The notes below the pieces were generated by a model that saw nothing but the letters and a program-made list of their open reading frames with translations, ran no database searches and had not been told where the DNA came from. Positions 22,683 to 33,641 of a stretch of DNA of 64,000 bases are shown in pieces (position 1 is the stretch's first letter; every line of letters starts with the position of its first letter). Origin of the DNA: Pohlia nutans (lineage: Eukaryota; Streptophyta; Bryopsida; Bryales; Mniaceae); the NCBI GenBank assembly GCA_022496805.1, contig CM040093.1, forward strand, positions 7,464,213-7,528,212. The letters are read 5' to 3'. A program made the position numbers and the translations under genes.

Positions 22683-23399
22683 CAGTGGGGTACAGCAATA
22701 ATTCGAATTTTTAGTTTTCATTTGTATTGCCACATAAGATTAAAAGATCTGTGAGCCAAATTGGGATATGTTGTAGAATTCGAATTTTTAGTTTTCATTT
22801 GTATTGCCACAGAAGATTAAAAGATCTGTGAGCCAAATTGGGATATGTTGTAGTATACCAGATGCACTACACATACAGATGAGTTTCAACTGAAAAATAT
22901 GTATTTGTGAACTATTTTAAATGAAATGAAAAAAAATCTCATTTTGAATCCTTAATCTAAACAAAAAAAAATTATTATTACTTATGATGTGTTGAAAAAT
23001 TAAAAAAGAGTTTGTAAACTCTCTTTAGAATCAAATACAAAAAGAATTGTGATTTTTGGGGCCCTTTTGAGTAAAATATGACTGATTTAAGTTTCAAATT
23101 ATTTTCCAAGCAAATTTTTTCATATCTTAAAATTCTATTGAATAATTTCAAACATCATTTTAAAATTATTAAAACTTTATAACCCCTATATTTATTTCAT
23201 AGCCTAAATACTTGATATTTACAATGCTATTAACTGTTGACAAGTGACTTACATTATGTTTTTGGTGCGTTTTTCTCGTAACTTTTTTTGGCATTTAATA
23301 TTGCAAATTACAGGAATGCGACAATTAGATTGAAAATGTCAAATCAAGGACACTTTTCGTGATTCCCAAAGGCATCGTTATATTATCGAGGTTACACTG
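22683..23399. mobile_element. Possible pogo-like remnant (right end clear)
   Basis: The right end, read in reverse, is CAGTGTAACCTCGATAATAT next to TA (23400-23401), which is very like pogo/Tigger termini. The proposed left end CAGTGGGGTACAGCAATAAT after TA (22681-22682) matches only in part. The interior is AT-rich without a transposase. Confidence 0.4.
22700..22853. repeat. Perfect-period tandem duplication of 77 bp
   Basis: Two copies (22700-22776 and 22777-22853) differ at one position that I can see (cacataagat versus cacagaagat), so the duplication is recent. Confidence 0.95.
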
Positions 23400-23726
23400 T
23401 ATTATGCAGTGCAGACAGGAAGCGCAAACTTCAGGCTAAGATTTTTGAAGGCATCTGTTTGCAGCGGGATCAGTGGACATGACGAGGAATTAGGTGCCTG
23501 CTCCGATCCTGACTGCTTGTCAATCTCTCAACTGATGAATCACGCTTTGATGTGTGGTTTTAGGGTTCTCACATTCGATGGCTTAGCCGATTCCGAACCT
23601 GTGACTTCCAGTTCATAATTGCAATGGCCAGAGCGTGACCGGCGACAATTTTCAGTTGTTGTCATGGGCCACGTCCAGTGCTGTTGTAAATTGGAGCCCT
23701 GTCTTCATACTAATCAGGGACAAATC

Positions 23727-24896
23727 TTACAAATCCATGGGGTCTGTGGTTGTATGAGAAGCGGCGTTGGCGATGGCGGCACTTTTTCTGACCCACGAGA
23801 GGTACGATCTGGCACCGAGAGGACGCGGATTCTTCCAATGCACAAATGCGAAGATCAATCCCAGCAGAACGGAAACGCATCCCACGACCAGGTACGACAA
23901 CCCTAGGTAGTCATTTCGGCCTCCGATCCAGCTCGTGGTGGACAGGACAAGCTTCTTGCTGCCACGAAATCCATAGGTGTTGTAGAAATTGTTGATGTTC
24001 ACCGTTAGGTTAGTCCCGGGCGGGAGATCGGTCTCAATGCGCCCATACAGCTTCCGGAACGTCGGGAAAGCGGCAATGTTCATCCACACCATGAGATTCT
24101 CGTTCATGCTCAAGGGCTGGCTGCTATTGAGCCAAGCCCCACCGATCTGGGACGCATTGGCCACCGTCGTGCGGTTGTTGTTGACGAAGTTGAACGGGAA
24201 CACCGTGTTGTTGAAGCGCTCCTGGCGGTCGGTTGCCCACGCGATCGCGGTTTGGTTGACGAACAGCGTGCCGGGCTCGCTGTAGAACGCGTTCGTGGAG
24301 AAGTCGAAGGTGTCGTTGAAGAGCGTCCATGCCACCATGCCGCAGGGACATATCACTTGGCCGCCCACCATGTCCTGGGGTTTGCAGTTGTTGAGGTCGG
24401 AGTCCGACGGCCGCTGCCCCCGGAGCTGCCGGTCACTCACGCTCGTCACGTAGCGGCGGTGGTTCTGGTAATAGTTTCCCAGTTCGTAGTAGACGTAGAT
24501 CGGCTGCTTCATGTGCTTCGTGATGGGGTCCAATGCAACGGTGCAGTTCTTCCGCTTGTTGTAGTCCTGCATGAACGCGGACTTTTCCTCGTCTGTGTCC
24601 AACGGGTTTGCAGGTGTGGCGTACTTCATGATGCAGAATGTGTCGTACCGAAACACGAGCTCCACCACCGACCAGGAAGCTTGCAACGTGAAAATGCCCA
24701 CGGGCACGCAGATGGCACCCAGCGAGAAGAAGACCAGAATGATGCCTCGCGGCGTCAGCAAGGGCTTGCAGGAGTCCAGCTCCTGTTGCGAGAATTTCGT
24801 GTACTTGGGCCGCCTCGAGTCGCGGCTCTGTCTCTGCTGCGCCTCCTCCTCTTTCTGCAACCGGCGCAGAAAATCACCACCCCCTCCAGTGGCCAT
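23727..24896 (-). CDS. ALIS: ALA-interacting subunit (CDC50/LEM3 family), P4-ATPase flippase partner
   Basis: A 389-residue protein in one exon. CDC50-family proteins pair with P4-type ATPases, are needed for their exit from the ER, and support phospholipid flipping across Golgi and plasma membranes. The sequence shows the family plan: a charged cytosolic N-terminus (residues 1-50), membrane span at about 51-72 (GIILVFFSLGAICVPVGIFT), a long lumenal domain with YYELGNYYQNHRRYV, NCKP and VICPCG segments and eight N-x-S/T sites, a second span at about 332-352, and a short basic cytosolic tail. The length is slightly above the usual ~350. I chose the ATG at 24896 because the frame continues upstream only to a non-ATG start, and MATGGGGDF is a normal N-terminus. 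It is clearly richer in G/C than its flanks. Upstream neighbour in the same orientation is the isomerase, ~500 bases away; they are not an operon. Confidence 0.95.
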   Translation of the reverse strand: MATGGGGDFLRRLQKEEEAQQRQSRDSRRPKYTKFSQQELDSCKPLLTPRGIILVFFSLGAICVPVGIFTLQASWSVVELVFRYDTFCIMKYATPANPLDTDEEKSAFMQDYNKRKNCTVALDPITKHMKQPIYVYYELGNYYQNHRRYVTSVSDRQLRGQRPSDSDLNNCKPQDMVGGQVICPCGMVAWTLFNDTFDFSTNAFYSEPGTLFVNQTAIAWATDRQERFNNTVFPFNFVNNNRTTVANASQIGGAWLNSSQPLSMNENLMVWMNIAAFPTFRKLYGRIETDLPPGTNLTVNINNFYNTYGFRGSKKLVLSTTSWIGGRNDYLGLSYLVVGCVSVLLGLIFAFVHWKNPRPLGARSYLSWVRKSAAIANAASHTTTDPMDL

Positions 24897-25395
24897 GGCG
24901 GCCCCCGCTGGCAACCAGCGAGTCAATCAATATTCATTTTGGAAGCCCTATAATTTCATGCACCCACACATGGAGCAACATCACGGTCATAGAATTAAAC
25001 ATCGTTCCATCTTGAGGAGATCATCAATGACACATCGAGAGGAAGACATTAACTGAAGAGATCAGATTGATGGCCTCCACACGAGAGGATGCTCAGTTGC
25101 GAAGTAGTTGGAGCCAATTCATTAAAGGAGGCGAACATCAACACTCATTTGTGTTTCAGAAAGATTGCGGGCTGTAAGAAATCCTATCCTTTCCCTGGTT
25201 GAAGAACCCTACGGTAGTAGTATCCGCAAGAAGAAATATGCTAATCCTAATGAATATAGTAGGCCTTGCAGACATGCAAGCCAACCCTAAGTCAGTGCAA
25301 ATAAAACCCGGCTGTCGGTCTCCTTACATATATGCACTTTGAAACCCTATTGAATTGGTTAGGGCTTGCTTCGTTAGGTGTCATTGTGAAATCAG
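24897..25395. other. Intergenic spacer between ALIS and the isomerase
   Basis: Should hold the ALIS promoter (read leftwards) and the 3' end of the isomerase transcript. I see no clear TATA box or other gene. Confidence 0.5.
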
Positions 25396-26094
25396 TCACA
25401 GTTTTGCTTGAGCTTTAGCGAAGGAAAACCTGGGTACAAAATCCGGGTACATGGCCAATCTCATAGTCACGTACAAGTCTTTGTTCCACTTTTTACGCGC
25501 CAGCTGGGCGGCATCAGCCATAGCCGCGTCGAACGTGGCTGTAGGGGTGGGATGAGCGGCATCGACGATCCCGAGCTCCTGGGCTGCCCCGGCAGTGAGC
25601 CTGGAGGCTCGCAAGATAACCTCCTTGAACGCACGCGGTTGCAATTTGTAGCGAATGAGGGTCATGACACTGGGCGGAATCAGAATGCTGACGTCCATCT
25701 CACTCATGTAAACGAATCCGCGGTGGAGGTGCATGTGGCGGTGGTCGTGAGCCAAGGCGAGGATGAGTCCCCCAGCGGTAGCATGCCCGCAAATGGCAGC
25801 GATGGTGGGCACGTTCACCCGCATGAAGCCCTCCAGGAGCTTGTTGAAAGCGTCCGACTGCGGTTGCGACCGCGTGGGGGGGTCTTGCTCCACCCAGGCG
25901 AGGTCCAACCCATTGGAGAAGAATTTGCCGTCGTTGGTGGTCACCAGAGCCCGGGCGTCGGAATCGTTGTTGACAATGGCCAGGCAGTCCATGATTTCGT
26001 TGCAGAAGGCGGGGTTGAGACGATGCTCATCCACATCGCCCGTGAAGCGCAGGACATACACATCGCCAATCCTTTCCAAGCTGCACTTGGGCAT
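25396..26094 (-). CDS. Peroxisomal enoyl-CoA delta-isomerase-like protein (crotonase family)
   Basis: A 232-residue single-exon protein of the enoyl-CoA hydratase/isomerase superfamily. It most resembles plant peroxisomal delta3,delta2-enoyl-CoA isomerases, which move double bonds so that unsaturated fatty acids can enter beta-oxidation. Visible features: the EHRLNP start, GKFFSNGLDLAW (57-67) for CoA/oxyanion contact, GHATAGGLILALAHDHR (103-119) with the second oxyanion-hole glycines, and SEMDV (131-135) where the family usually carries a conserved acidic residue. The C-terminus is AKL, a type 1 peroxisomal targeting signal. The ATG at 26094 is the first in frame; codons upstream lack an ATG, and MPKCSLERIG fits family N-termini. 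Whether the isomerase Glu is preserved cannot be settled without an alignment; a hydratase-like or inactive paralogue is possible. Confidence 0.9.
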   Translation of the reverse strand: MPKCSLERIGDVYVLRFTGDVDEHRLNPAFCNEIMDCLAIVNNDSDARALVTTNDGKFFSNGLDLAWVEQDPPTRSQPQSDAFNKLLEGFMRVNVPTIAAICGHATAGGLILALAHDHRHMHLHRGFVYMSEMDVSILIPPSVMTLIRYKLQPRAFKEVILRASRLTAGAAQELGIVDAAHPTPTATFDAAMADAAQLARKKWNKDLYVTMRLAMYPDFVPRFSFAKAQAKL

Positions 26095-26745
26095 GGTTGA
26101 ATTGCTGTGGCTGCGAGCGAGAGACCCCACAAACAAACAATTAAACAGGCCGGCGTCAAGTTCATATATCTACGGTAGTAACTAACTCTGGTCGAATTGA
26201 TCTAAGAACTAAATCAAGTAAGAGCAATCACTCCCGATCACAGGCAGGCCGGTGAAAACACGAAATTCCAATCCTCCACAAGATTATTTAGGACCAAGCC
26301 TACAGTAGCTTAGCGACTTGGCGTATGAATTCCGATTCCTCGAACGAATATGACCGTGAGAGAAGCGGTGGCACAAAGGCTTCAAAGTAGACGTCAATGG
26401 CGATGCCTATAAATCAACGAGATCCGTTCAAATCACGCAACAAGGTGGTGTCCAACTACCTCTAGTTTTTCCAAGTTCGGCAGTCAACAGCTCCTGCATG
26501 AGAGAAGTTGCAGTGTTTGACTCAAGCTGTCCTGTTTTAACCTGCTACAACGCCGGGCCCAGAGACAATCGTCTAAAAGTGCAGTTCGTCTAAACCGGGT
26601 CTCAACCTTGCAGTGGTCTTTGGCGTAGTCAGGTCAGGATATCACCATTCGATATTAGCCGGCGCCACGTCACAGGCCCTTCTTCGTGAACTACTAAAAT
26701 TTAGGGTTTACTTTAGTTGTTTCCTAGGCTCATTTTGAGCGGAGA
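26095..26745. promoter_or_regulatory. Probable divergent promoter region
   Basis: This lies between the isomerase (minus) and the small two-exon gene (plus). Mixed composition, and tttagggtttactt at 26700-26714 resembles a telo box (AAACCCTAA) close to the start of the plus-strand gene. Confidence 0.4.
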
Positions 26746-27717
26746 ATGAAGGTCAGCTGTCTATGCGCGCCGGGCTCCGGCAGGCGCTACTGCAAGATGA
26801 CAAAGCCTTGGAAGCTGTTAAAGGGATGCACCCGTGGGTGTGATTCGATACTATGGTGGCAATAATGTCTCAGGAAAGCTCGGATGCATCATCACAAGTT
26901 TCGCACAAGGCAACGTATTCAAGAATTTATTGCAAGGTATGTACTTTAATTTACAATGACCAGTTTTCGTTGCGATTTGACATCTTATCATCTTCATGTG
27001 TACACGAGGTTGTTTATTGTTTCTTCAAATTTGTAAAACTGCTGTTGCTCACATTGGTCTAAGCTTTGCTAACTTGCTTCAACTTGTTATGAGGTGTCTT
27101 TGTTCGTTACATGGTCACAGTGGCTTGAGATTATACTTTTGTTATGTTTACTCATTTTATAATTCATCAGTCTGACTGGCCGGTGAAGGGATGACCGATG
27201 CCTGTGCCCTTAACTGAATTAAGGTCACAACTTTGAGGTTCAAATTTTAAGTTTTTTTTTCAAATTAATAAGTCATGTCAAGGACCTTTCATATTCCGAA
27301 TTTTTTGTTTCACAAAACGTTGCTACCCACCTGTTCAAAACTGCTCCAAAACTGGAAAGTACACGGTCATCGACATATCTACGATAAATTCGAGGAATTT
27401 AGTCCAGGTCCTCTAATTTGCGACATATGATGTGCTGTGCCGTTGTCATGAGATGCGTTAAAACTTGTGAACATTCAACGCTCGGAGCTTAGTAACGATG
27501 CCATTGCTGGAAGATTTGAATCACTTGCTGCTAGTTCTCTTATCAATTTGAGAATTTGACTAAATCATACTCTTATATCTCATGTTGGCATTCTTGCAGA
27601 CATGAAATGCTGCTGTATGAGAAACGACGTGAGCTAGGTATATCTTACCAGTCAGAGAACGACTTGAGGCAGCTATTTATAGCAAAACTCCTGATGCGAA
27701 GCTGGATGTTCGAATAG
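26746..27717 (+). pseudogene. Small two-exon gene with an in-frame TAA (possible pseudogene); family not recognised
   Basis: Exon 1 26746-26936 and exon 2 27600-27717 join across a GT-AG intron (donor GCAAG/GTATGT, acceptor TTCTTGCAG/A). The joined frame begins MKVSCLCAPGSG, runs 39 codons to a TAA at 26863-26865, then continues open for 61 codons to a TAG and ends LFIAKLLMRSWMFE. The part after the stop is protein-like: basic residues around an ATG at 26884 (MHHHKFRTRQR) and a helical EMLLYEKRRELGISY segment. A 56-residue product could be made from that ATG. I do not recognise the family. The alternatives are a nonsense-mutated gene, a downstream start with an upstream frame, or an unspliced 5' part. 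Composition is gene-like against an AT-rich flank. Confidence 0.45.
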
Positions 27718-28103
27718 GTGTGCGTGATCGCATGGTGAACTGTAAAGCCTCATTTGGAGATAAAACGTATCCACAAAACCCAAGGGAGTGACCCCTGTCA
27801 GATATCTTAACTCTTTGCAAATTTCTCATTGTTTTCTGTATTGCTCTATATGATCTTACAACATACGGCTCTGTGCGATCAGTGTTACGATTTGGTGCAA
27901 TGGCCTAATATAATTCTGCTAAATTCTTATAATTTCATATTACAGAAATTCTTCCTCTACAAGTCCTTAAAATGTCTATTTAAAATAAATTCTACTATCA
28001 ATCTGTGTAGATCCTCCCATTTCGTCCACTTGATTTTTGGCTGTGATACTCGGGTCTGCCTCAATTATCACGCTGATTGCTGAAGACTGCTAATCCACAA
28101 ACC

Positions 28104-28619
28104 AGTTAATGTTCTTGTGGGGGAACTCTGGCTGCAGTTATGTGACCACGTTTTCAAATGGTCATCTACTCGGGAGGATGTATAGATGAGCTTAACGACA
28201 ATCCCGACGTTGTTCTGATGGATCACTTTGCAGCCAGTATTGATGTTTATTGCCTAGCTATGCTCAACCAGTGAAAGCAAGGTCATAACTTCGTCACAGA
28301 GTGCATGATATGATACTGTAAACTCCGCTTCGTACAAGCTCGACCCTTGTCCGACAGAAGATCGTTGTTCATGGCCACTTTGGACTTCAACTTGGCCTAA
28401 AATTCTATACCTGCAAAGCAGAAAGTGTGGGCTCCAGAGCGTTTGAATTACTCAACATTCATAGCAAATGTTCCATGTGCGAAGCTTAGGTTTTCATCCA
28501 CGGAGAGTGCTGTGATCTCCAATGGGGAGTGGCATGGCACCTTGCTGGAGATCGAAGACGGGTGCAGCACTAATCGGCTCAAAATCAATCAAATCGAGCG
28601 TGACGAGTCTGGTTCTTGA
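28104..28619 (+). pseudogene. Gene-like fragments of unknown origin
   Basis: Protein-like frames follow one another in different phases: VLVGELWLQLCDHVFKWSS (about 28109-28165), a frame from an ATG at 28158 (MVIYSGGCIDELNDNPDVV, stop at 28272), and a last frame ending at 28619 (KVWAPERLNYSTFIANVP, then GEWHGTLLEIEDG). The shifts suggest either exons with unseen borders or a decayed gene, possibly the 3' part of the gene at 26746. No family is recognised. Confidence 0.35.
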
Positions 28620-28691
28620 ACGTTCAATTTGTGATGCACTGTCGTGTTAAATTAATAGCAGCCCAGGTGTGACCGCATACAGTGTTGATCA

Positions 28692-31159
28692 TCAAACAAA
28701 GGGTGAGTACGGAATGGTAGTCTGAGGCAGCCATGTATCAGCTTGCAGCAGCCGTTGAGCAGAGAAGCTTTGCACTTGCTGTAAAGACAGCTGAGTGGAC
28801 CAAGGGACTCGCTGGGTCATGTTAATTTCGGGACCGTAGCTGCCATACTCAGCGTCCAGGAGAGTGTCGAGGGCAAACGATCCATTCCATGCCGACCAGC
28901 CTTCTGGCTGAAGAGTTAGGGAGAAGTACGTGAAGATGAAGACAGTTCGTGAGTAGGTCTTCCATGGCCGGCCTAAGTAGACATGGTGCAGTCCAGGGTC
29001 AGCTCGTTGCAGGGCATTGTACTCTGGAGTGCCGTCCACAGAGCAATTTTGGAAGACCAAAGCTGTTTCCTGACCTGGGTCAATCCTACCCTGCACATGA
29101 TCGAGGACATCATTCTATGGCCTGAATTGCACCACAGATCGAGTGCAAAGGAGTTCATCACCACTGCACAATGTCCATGCGAGGAATGATGCTATTACCT
29201 GTGCTGTCAGGGTGCTGGTAGTAGATTTGCCCACACGATCTTCCCGCGGCCGCACAAGGATATGGCACGTTTGAAAGACGGCAGCCGAATTGCCAAAAAT
29301 GAAATCCACGGTGCCAGCAATGGTGCAATCTTTGTAGAACTGCCGCAGCGAATGTGTGTATAAGGAATCTTGGTGGCCCATGATGGAGCACTCCTGGAAT
29401 GCAGATCGGTCGCTCTCCACTCTCAGTGCCACCGCTTGATGCTGCTCTGGGCCGGCCGTGTTCTCAAAGGTGATTCCCCGTGCAATGAAGCCAGTTCCAG
29501 TCACGGCTGTACAGTCCAAAAGTACCAGATAAGAATCCGAAAAATCAGCTACCTCAAAATCGAGAGGACATGTACAAGACGTTATGGATTTTACTCACCG
29601 ACAGTGGCAGATAACCAGGTGGTGATTCCCGGCGACTGAACATGCAAGTTTCCCGTGATGATGGTCACGTTGCTGCCATCTCCGAGAAACATGAGGTTGG
29701 TCTTCTCTTTTGCGATGCGCACAGTCTCGTTGTACACCCCTGGTTTGATGTAGATTACATATCTGATCACAACACAAACAAAGACCAAGGATTTATGATT
29801 TTAAAATGACAAATTCAATCGATCATATTGTGAAAAATATATTTCAGATGGGACCAAATTTTATATCACCGGAATTAGTGAAGAATATTGCGTTTGTTGA
29901 TAAACAAACAAATAAATTTGAACAAAAGGAATTTCACATAAAACTTACTCAAAACTACCAAGAAAAACATGAGGCCCAATTTGGGCTTCTTGGTCCTTTA
30001 GGGGTTATCCTTCATGCTGCTCATGGTCAAAGAGACTGGTAGAGGGATTCAAATCAATTCTATGCAGCCCACCTTGTTGGGCTCCAAGAAGGCGCCTGAT
30101 TGACAGCAGCTTGGATACTTGAACCCAGCGCCACCGTCACGTCCGGCTCGAGCTGATCATGGACAAGTGCTCGATCGGCTTCGTCCATCCAATAGGGGAA
30201 GTAATTCTCCGTGTAATTCTCCATCCCGTTGGCATTAATGCGGCTCAGTTGCTCCTCTCTGCTTTCCGGTGGCGGACTCCACAACGTTGCATCAGGACCG
30301 TAGTACAGAGTGGCATCGACAAGGGCCAAGGAGTTGCTGATGAGCTCCACCGTGACATTGCCCCGATCTGTCATCTCTGTGACAAATTCAACCGTTTCTC
30401 GGAATGGCTTGAGGCCGTAGTAGCAGTCGTTGCTCTGGGTCAAAGCGCCGCTCAGCCAGGCTTGAATGTCCTCGTACCGTGACGCTCTTGCAGCTCTGAG
30501 CGAGCTTTGCACGTAGTAAGCTGCCAGGTCCAGAATCTCCGTGCACCCGGAGGACGCGGCGGTGAGACTCTCGTTGTTGATGCTGGTTTGTACGAGCGTG
30601 GCCAGCCTCTGGGCGTCTACCAAGCCCACCTGCAACAGTGAAGGTGAGGAATTTCAGCCCCTTTACCAAAATTGCCAAAGTTCGATAGCCAATTTTGGCG
30701 AAATATTATAGATTGTAGAAAATTACTATATATAGTATAAAATTTGCTAAATGGGAGAAGCCATTTGACTAAAAAGTAGTGGCGAATTCCCTCAAAAATG
30801 AGTAAGAATTAGCATCAAATTATTTTTTGTAGCTAGCCACTTGGTTCAAATTTGCACAAAACATTTTCACTGACCTGCAACCGCTCCAATGCCACGGCGG
30901 TCAAAACCTCCACCAAATTCTGCGGTGACGACGCGTTCTGCAAGCGATTGTCGGACAGCAAGGCGTCCAGACAGGAGCTTGGGTACTTGGTGGCGGAGCA
31001 CACTAACTGGATGTTGCTGTTGGTGTCCGGAGCTGCAGCTTGCCGAAGTTGCCGTCTAGAATGAATTCCATCTCCATGCCGTGTTGCATGTTGCTTGCAA
31101 TCCAGGAAATTCGTAAGCAAAGAGAAGAAAAGGATTATGATGGCAGCAGCTCTCGCCAT
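28692..31159 (-). CDS. Pectinesterase with N-terminal inhibitor domain (type I PME), five exons
   Basis: Cell-wall enzyme that removes methyl esters from homogalacturonan. Exons (minus): 31159-30875, 30629-30073, 29762-29599, 29506-29199, 29090-28692; all introns are GT-AG and phases agree, giving 570 residues. Order: signal peptide (1-20, hydrophobic IIILFFSLLTNFL), PMEI pro-domain (about 50-220, CSATKYPSSC and later Cys), then the catalytic beta-helix with GVYNE (289-293), QAVAL (359-363), QDSLY (381-385), DFIFGN (403-408) and LGRPW (477-481). Catalytic D382, D403 and R479 are present; QDSLY replaces the usual QDTLY. The linker lacks a clear RRLL-type processing site and the usual KDGSG block is missing before SIQAAVNQAP, where about five residues seem lost. 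Intron 2 carries a TTAA-family MITE and intron 1 a repeat. A TATA box lies ~85 bases upstream. Probably functional, but the linker changes merit care. Confidence 0.93.
29785..30008. mobile_element. TTAA-family MITE within pectinesterase intron 2
   Basis: The interior (aaaatgacaaattcaatcga, tgggaccaaattttatatca) and the right end cttggtcctttaggggtta match the copies at 33642-33804 (opposite orientation), 34490-35034 and 41064-41286. The left end is decayed. It makes up most of the 310-bp intron. Confidence 0.85.
30636..30830. repeat. Dispersed repeat in pectinesterase intron 1
   Basis: Matches the reverse strand of 63654-63992, from cagtgaaggtgaggaatttcagcc through tagccaattttggc and actatatatagtataaaatt to aattccctcaaaaatga. 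The copy at the window edge has a SINE inserted in it. Confidence 0.85.
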
Positions 31160-31242
31160 GGACTGACTCTCTTAATTCTTTGGGATGTTTTCTGCTTCAC
31201 CACGAATCCGTATCAATTTTCAAAGCGAATTCATTGGGACAG

Positions 31243-31256
31243 ATATATATATATAT
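31243..31256 (-). promoter_or_regulatory. TATA box of the pectinesterase gene
   Basis: atatatatatatat, read on the minus strand, lies about 85 bases upstream of the start codon at 31159, leaving room for a short 5' leader. Confidence 0.6.
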
Positions 31257-31790
31257 GTCGAGAGCTCTCATCGATCGGGTAAGTTGTGGGCTAAGTCTTC
31301 ATGCACCCATCTGCAATGAACTCCTGGATCGAGAGGCTGTGTTCAAGGTCCTGGTTTTGCTGGATGGTGAAGACTGCGAATCCCTGGAGCTCTCTACGGG
31401 TAAATCGATCAGCAATCAATCCTTGCTTGAATTGTTTCGGGGAGTATACTATACTTGATATCATACTTGATTTCCGCAACTTGACTACCGGTATATATAT
31501 TCTGTGGAATATTAGATGATCTCGACGAAGGCATCGAATCCGTAGTAGCTCACTGACCCTCCAGCTACCGGCTAGCTTCCCCTGGATCAAAACACCTGGC
31601 GTGAATCCACAGTGAGTTTGCAAGTTACTATAAAATTATTATTTAGCACTCCTGCTCAATGACATAGCATAATAGAGTTAACCGAAAAGAGTGTCTCAAA
31701 GTGGAAAGAAATCTTCAACTCACCTTAAACTCGTTTTCAGTTCAAAAAGATGCCAAAACTAATCTATGGTGAGTTGGAGAATACGGTAAT
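31257..31790. other. Upstream region of the pectinesterase gene; no other gene seen
   Basis: Overlapping short frames on both strands (for example 31291-31623, minus) lack motifs. Confidence 0.45.
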
Positions 31791-31796
31791 ATAAAG

Positions 31797-31890
31797 CAAA
31801 GGCCTTGGCACTACCCATGGGAGTGGAACTCGTGACCTCCCCAATGCTAGAGGAGAGTTCCCACAAGTTCCCCCAAGCCTAAGGGGCTAT
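31797..31890 (-). repeat. tRNA-derived SINE fragment
   Basis: On the minus strand, GGAGGTCACGAGTTCCACTC contains a pol III B box, and an upstream block with CTTGGGGGAAC resembles the SINE at 41988-42152. No target duplication or tail is visible, so it is an old copy. Confidence 0.45.
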
Positions 31891-31899
31891 TCATGAAGG

Positions 31900-32276
31900 G
31901 ACCAAGGAATTGTTCATGCACAAGCTATGAGATATTGATATTATTCATTGGGGCAAAGACTCTGCATAGACTCAACAGAAGTCCCATGTTCTTTTCGGTT
32001 AACTCAAATAGAGTAGTGCAATGGAGCACCCTTTTGACAACTGGATCGAAAGAGAATCTTCACTTAAATCCACTTTTCTAAGTAACGAAGGAATGTCATT
32101 TGTATTCCATGAATTTTGGGACCATCGTGTCATTGCTACGTAAACTTGGTTTCTAATTGTAATTAGATTGTGGTCCCATTGCAAAAGGGTGTTGGCTCCC
32201 ATTGCTCTATTATATGCTATGAACGCGACAACAACCAATATTATATCATACCAGGTTTGTGTTCATAAAACATATA
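31900..32276. other. No gene seen
   Basis: Intergenic sequence with short unsupported frames only. Confidence 0.5.
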
Positions 32277-33085
32277 TTAGCTCTTTAGTGCCCAGGAGAC
32301 CACAATGTGGTGACTAATGTATTGAAAACGCAAATAACAGAAAATCTGTGAACAACTGGATTTTAAATTGTGAGGTTTAGGGCTGGAGATTTATAGTATA
32401 CATCTTCTAGAAAAAGAAAATTTCAATTTGGAGTTGTGCAACTATCAAAATACCTATGAACAAAATGTGAAAATACTGCAAATACTTGAAAATACAATAA
32501 ATACTTACAAATACAACACATGTACTATGCGGTATTTCTTGTGTTTGAAATTTTGTTATGTTGTTTTATTTTTGGATTGTGTTCTCTTGTTCATGTTCCA
32601 TTAGTGTATGTATTCCGATCTTGATCAATGTACCAACTCCTTTCTTATTTTAACGTATAATTTTTTGTTCTAAAACGTATGTGGAAAAGTCACTATCACT
32701 TATAAAATTCACAATAATTATGTATGAGTCCGTTCTTGACATAAAAGATTGCAACGGAGAGGTGTTGATATAGGTCATTGGTGAACCTCTTCACTTTCAT
32801 TTTTGAAAATTTAACCCAAATTCTATTTAACTTTGAAATCACACACTCTCCAAAGTCTCATTTTTGAGTGTGCATTATACAATTCAAAGACATACTATAA
32901 TCTTCCAATCCAACAGTTTGATCTTACCAAGGTTTAACTGACACTTGTTTGATTAAGCTATACTTACATTTATAGGGTTAAATACTGTTAACAGTATCCA
33001 CATTTAGAACACAGAGAGTTTTAAGAAAAAAATCACCAAAAAACTTTGGTTTTTCCAGAACCACCGTTGGGCACTAAAGGGTTAA
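32277..33085. mobile_element. TTAA-type MITE, family B, 809 bp
   Basis: The right end in reverse is TTAACCCTTTAGTGCCCAAC; the left end is TTAGCTCTTTAGTGCCCAGG (first TTAA mutated). The left palindrome is GACCACAATGTGGTG. Same length (809 bp) and interior as 48069-48877; 43742-44044 is a truncated copy. Confidence 0.85.
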
Positions 33086-33641
33086 ACTGTTGCCCAACAT
33101 AAAGAAATAATTATTAAAGTGGTGGGTCATTTGAGATAGAAGTAAAAGAGGCTGATAATGAAAATAAAAAGGGCCTCCAAGTGATCCCCTTGATTTAGCC
33201 ATGTTTTTACTTTTTCTTTTCTTTTCTTTTTATCCACAATTTAATTTGATATGATTTAATTTGATGTAAAAATCCATAACTTTCACACCATAGGTCCAAA
33301 AGCAACGAAACAATTTCGGTGCAGCCCTTCTCGTCGAGAGCTTTTCAATGATATCAAAAATGCAACTGGTGGCTACACGGTCCGGGAGATCTCAACGTAA
33401 CATACAAAACAAACAAAAATAAAACCCTTTTACTCTCATTGCATGAAAAATAAAAAAAATTCAAAACATGTGATTCTTGAGGCGAGGCTACTATGGATTT
33501 CCAACCCTCCATCATCATTCTTTGGGTAAATAATTATGTAGCATGTCCAATATTCTAAAATCCGCTACACCAATTCTTGTGCAACGATTCTTATTCCAAG
33601 GTACAACTCACAAGGCCTAAAGAACCTTATGTTGAGTTTGG
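33086..33641. other. No gene seen
   Basis: AT-rich spacer between two TTAA elements. Confidence 0.5.

Noticed and set aside
24252..24953. 233-codon open frame on the plus strand
   Set aside because: Exactly antisense to the ALIS gene, whose protein is unmistakable; the frame is a by-product of its G/C-rich codons.
25408..26100. 230-codon open frame on the plus strand
   Set aside because: Antisense shadow of the isomerase gene; Val/Gly/Glu-rich with no motif.
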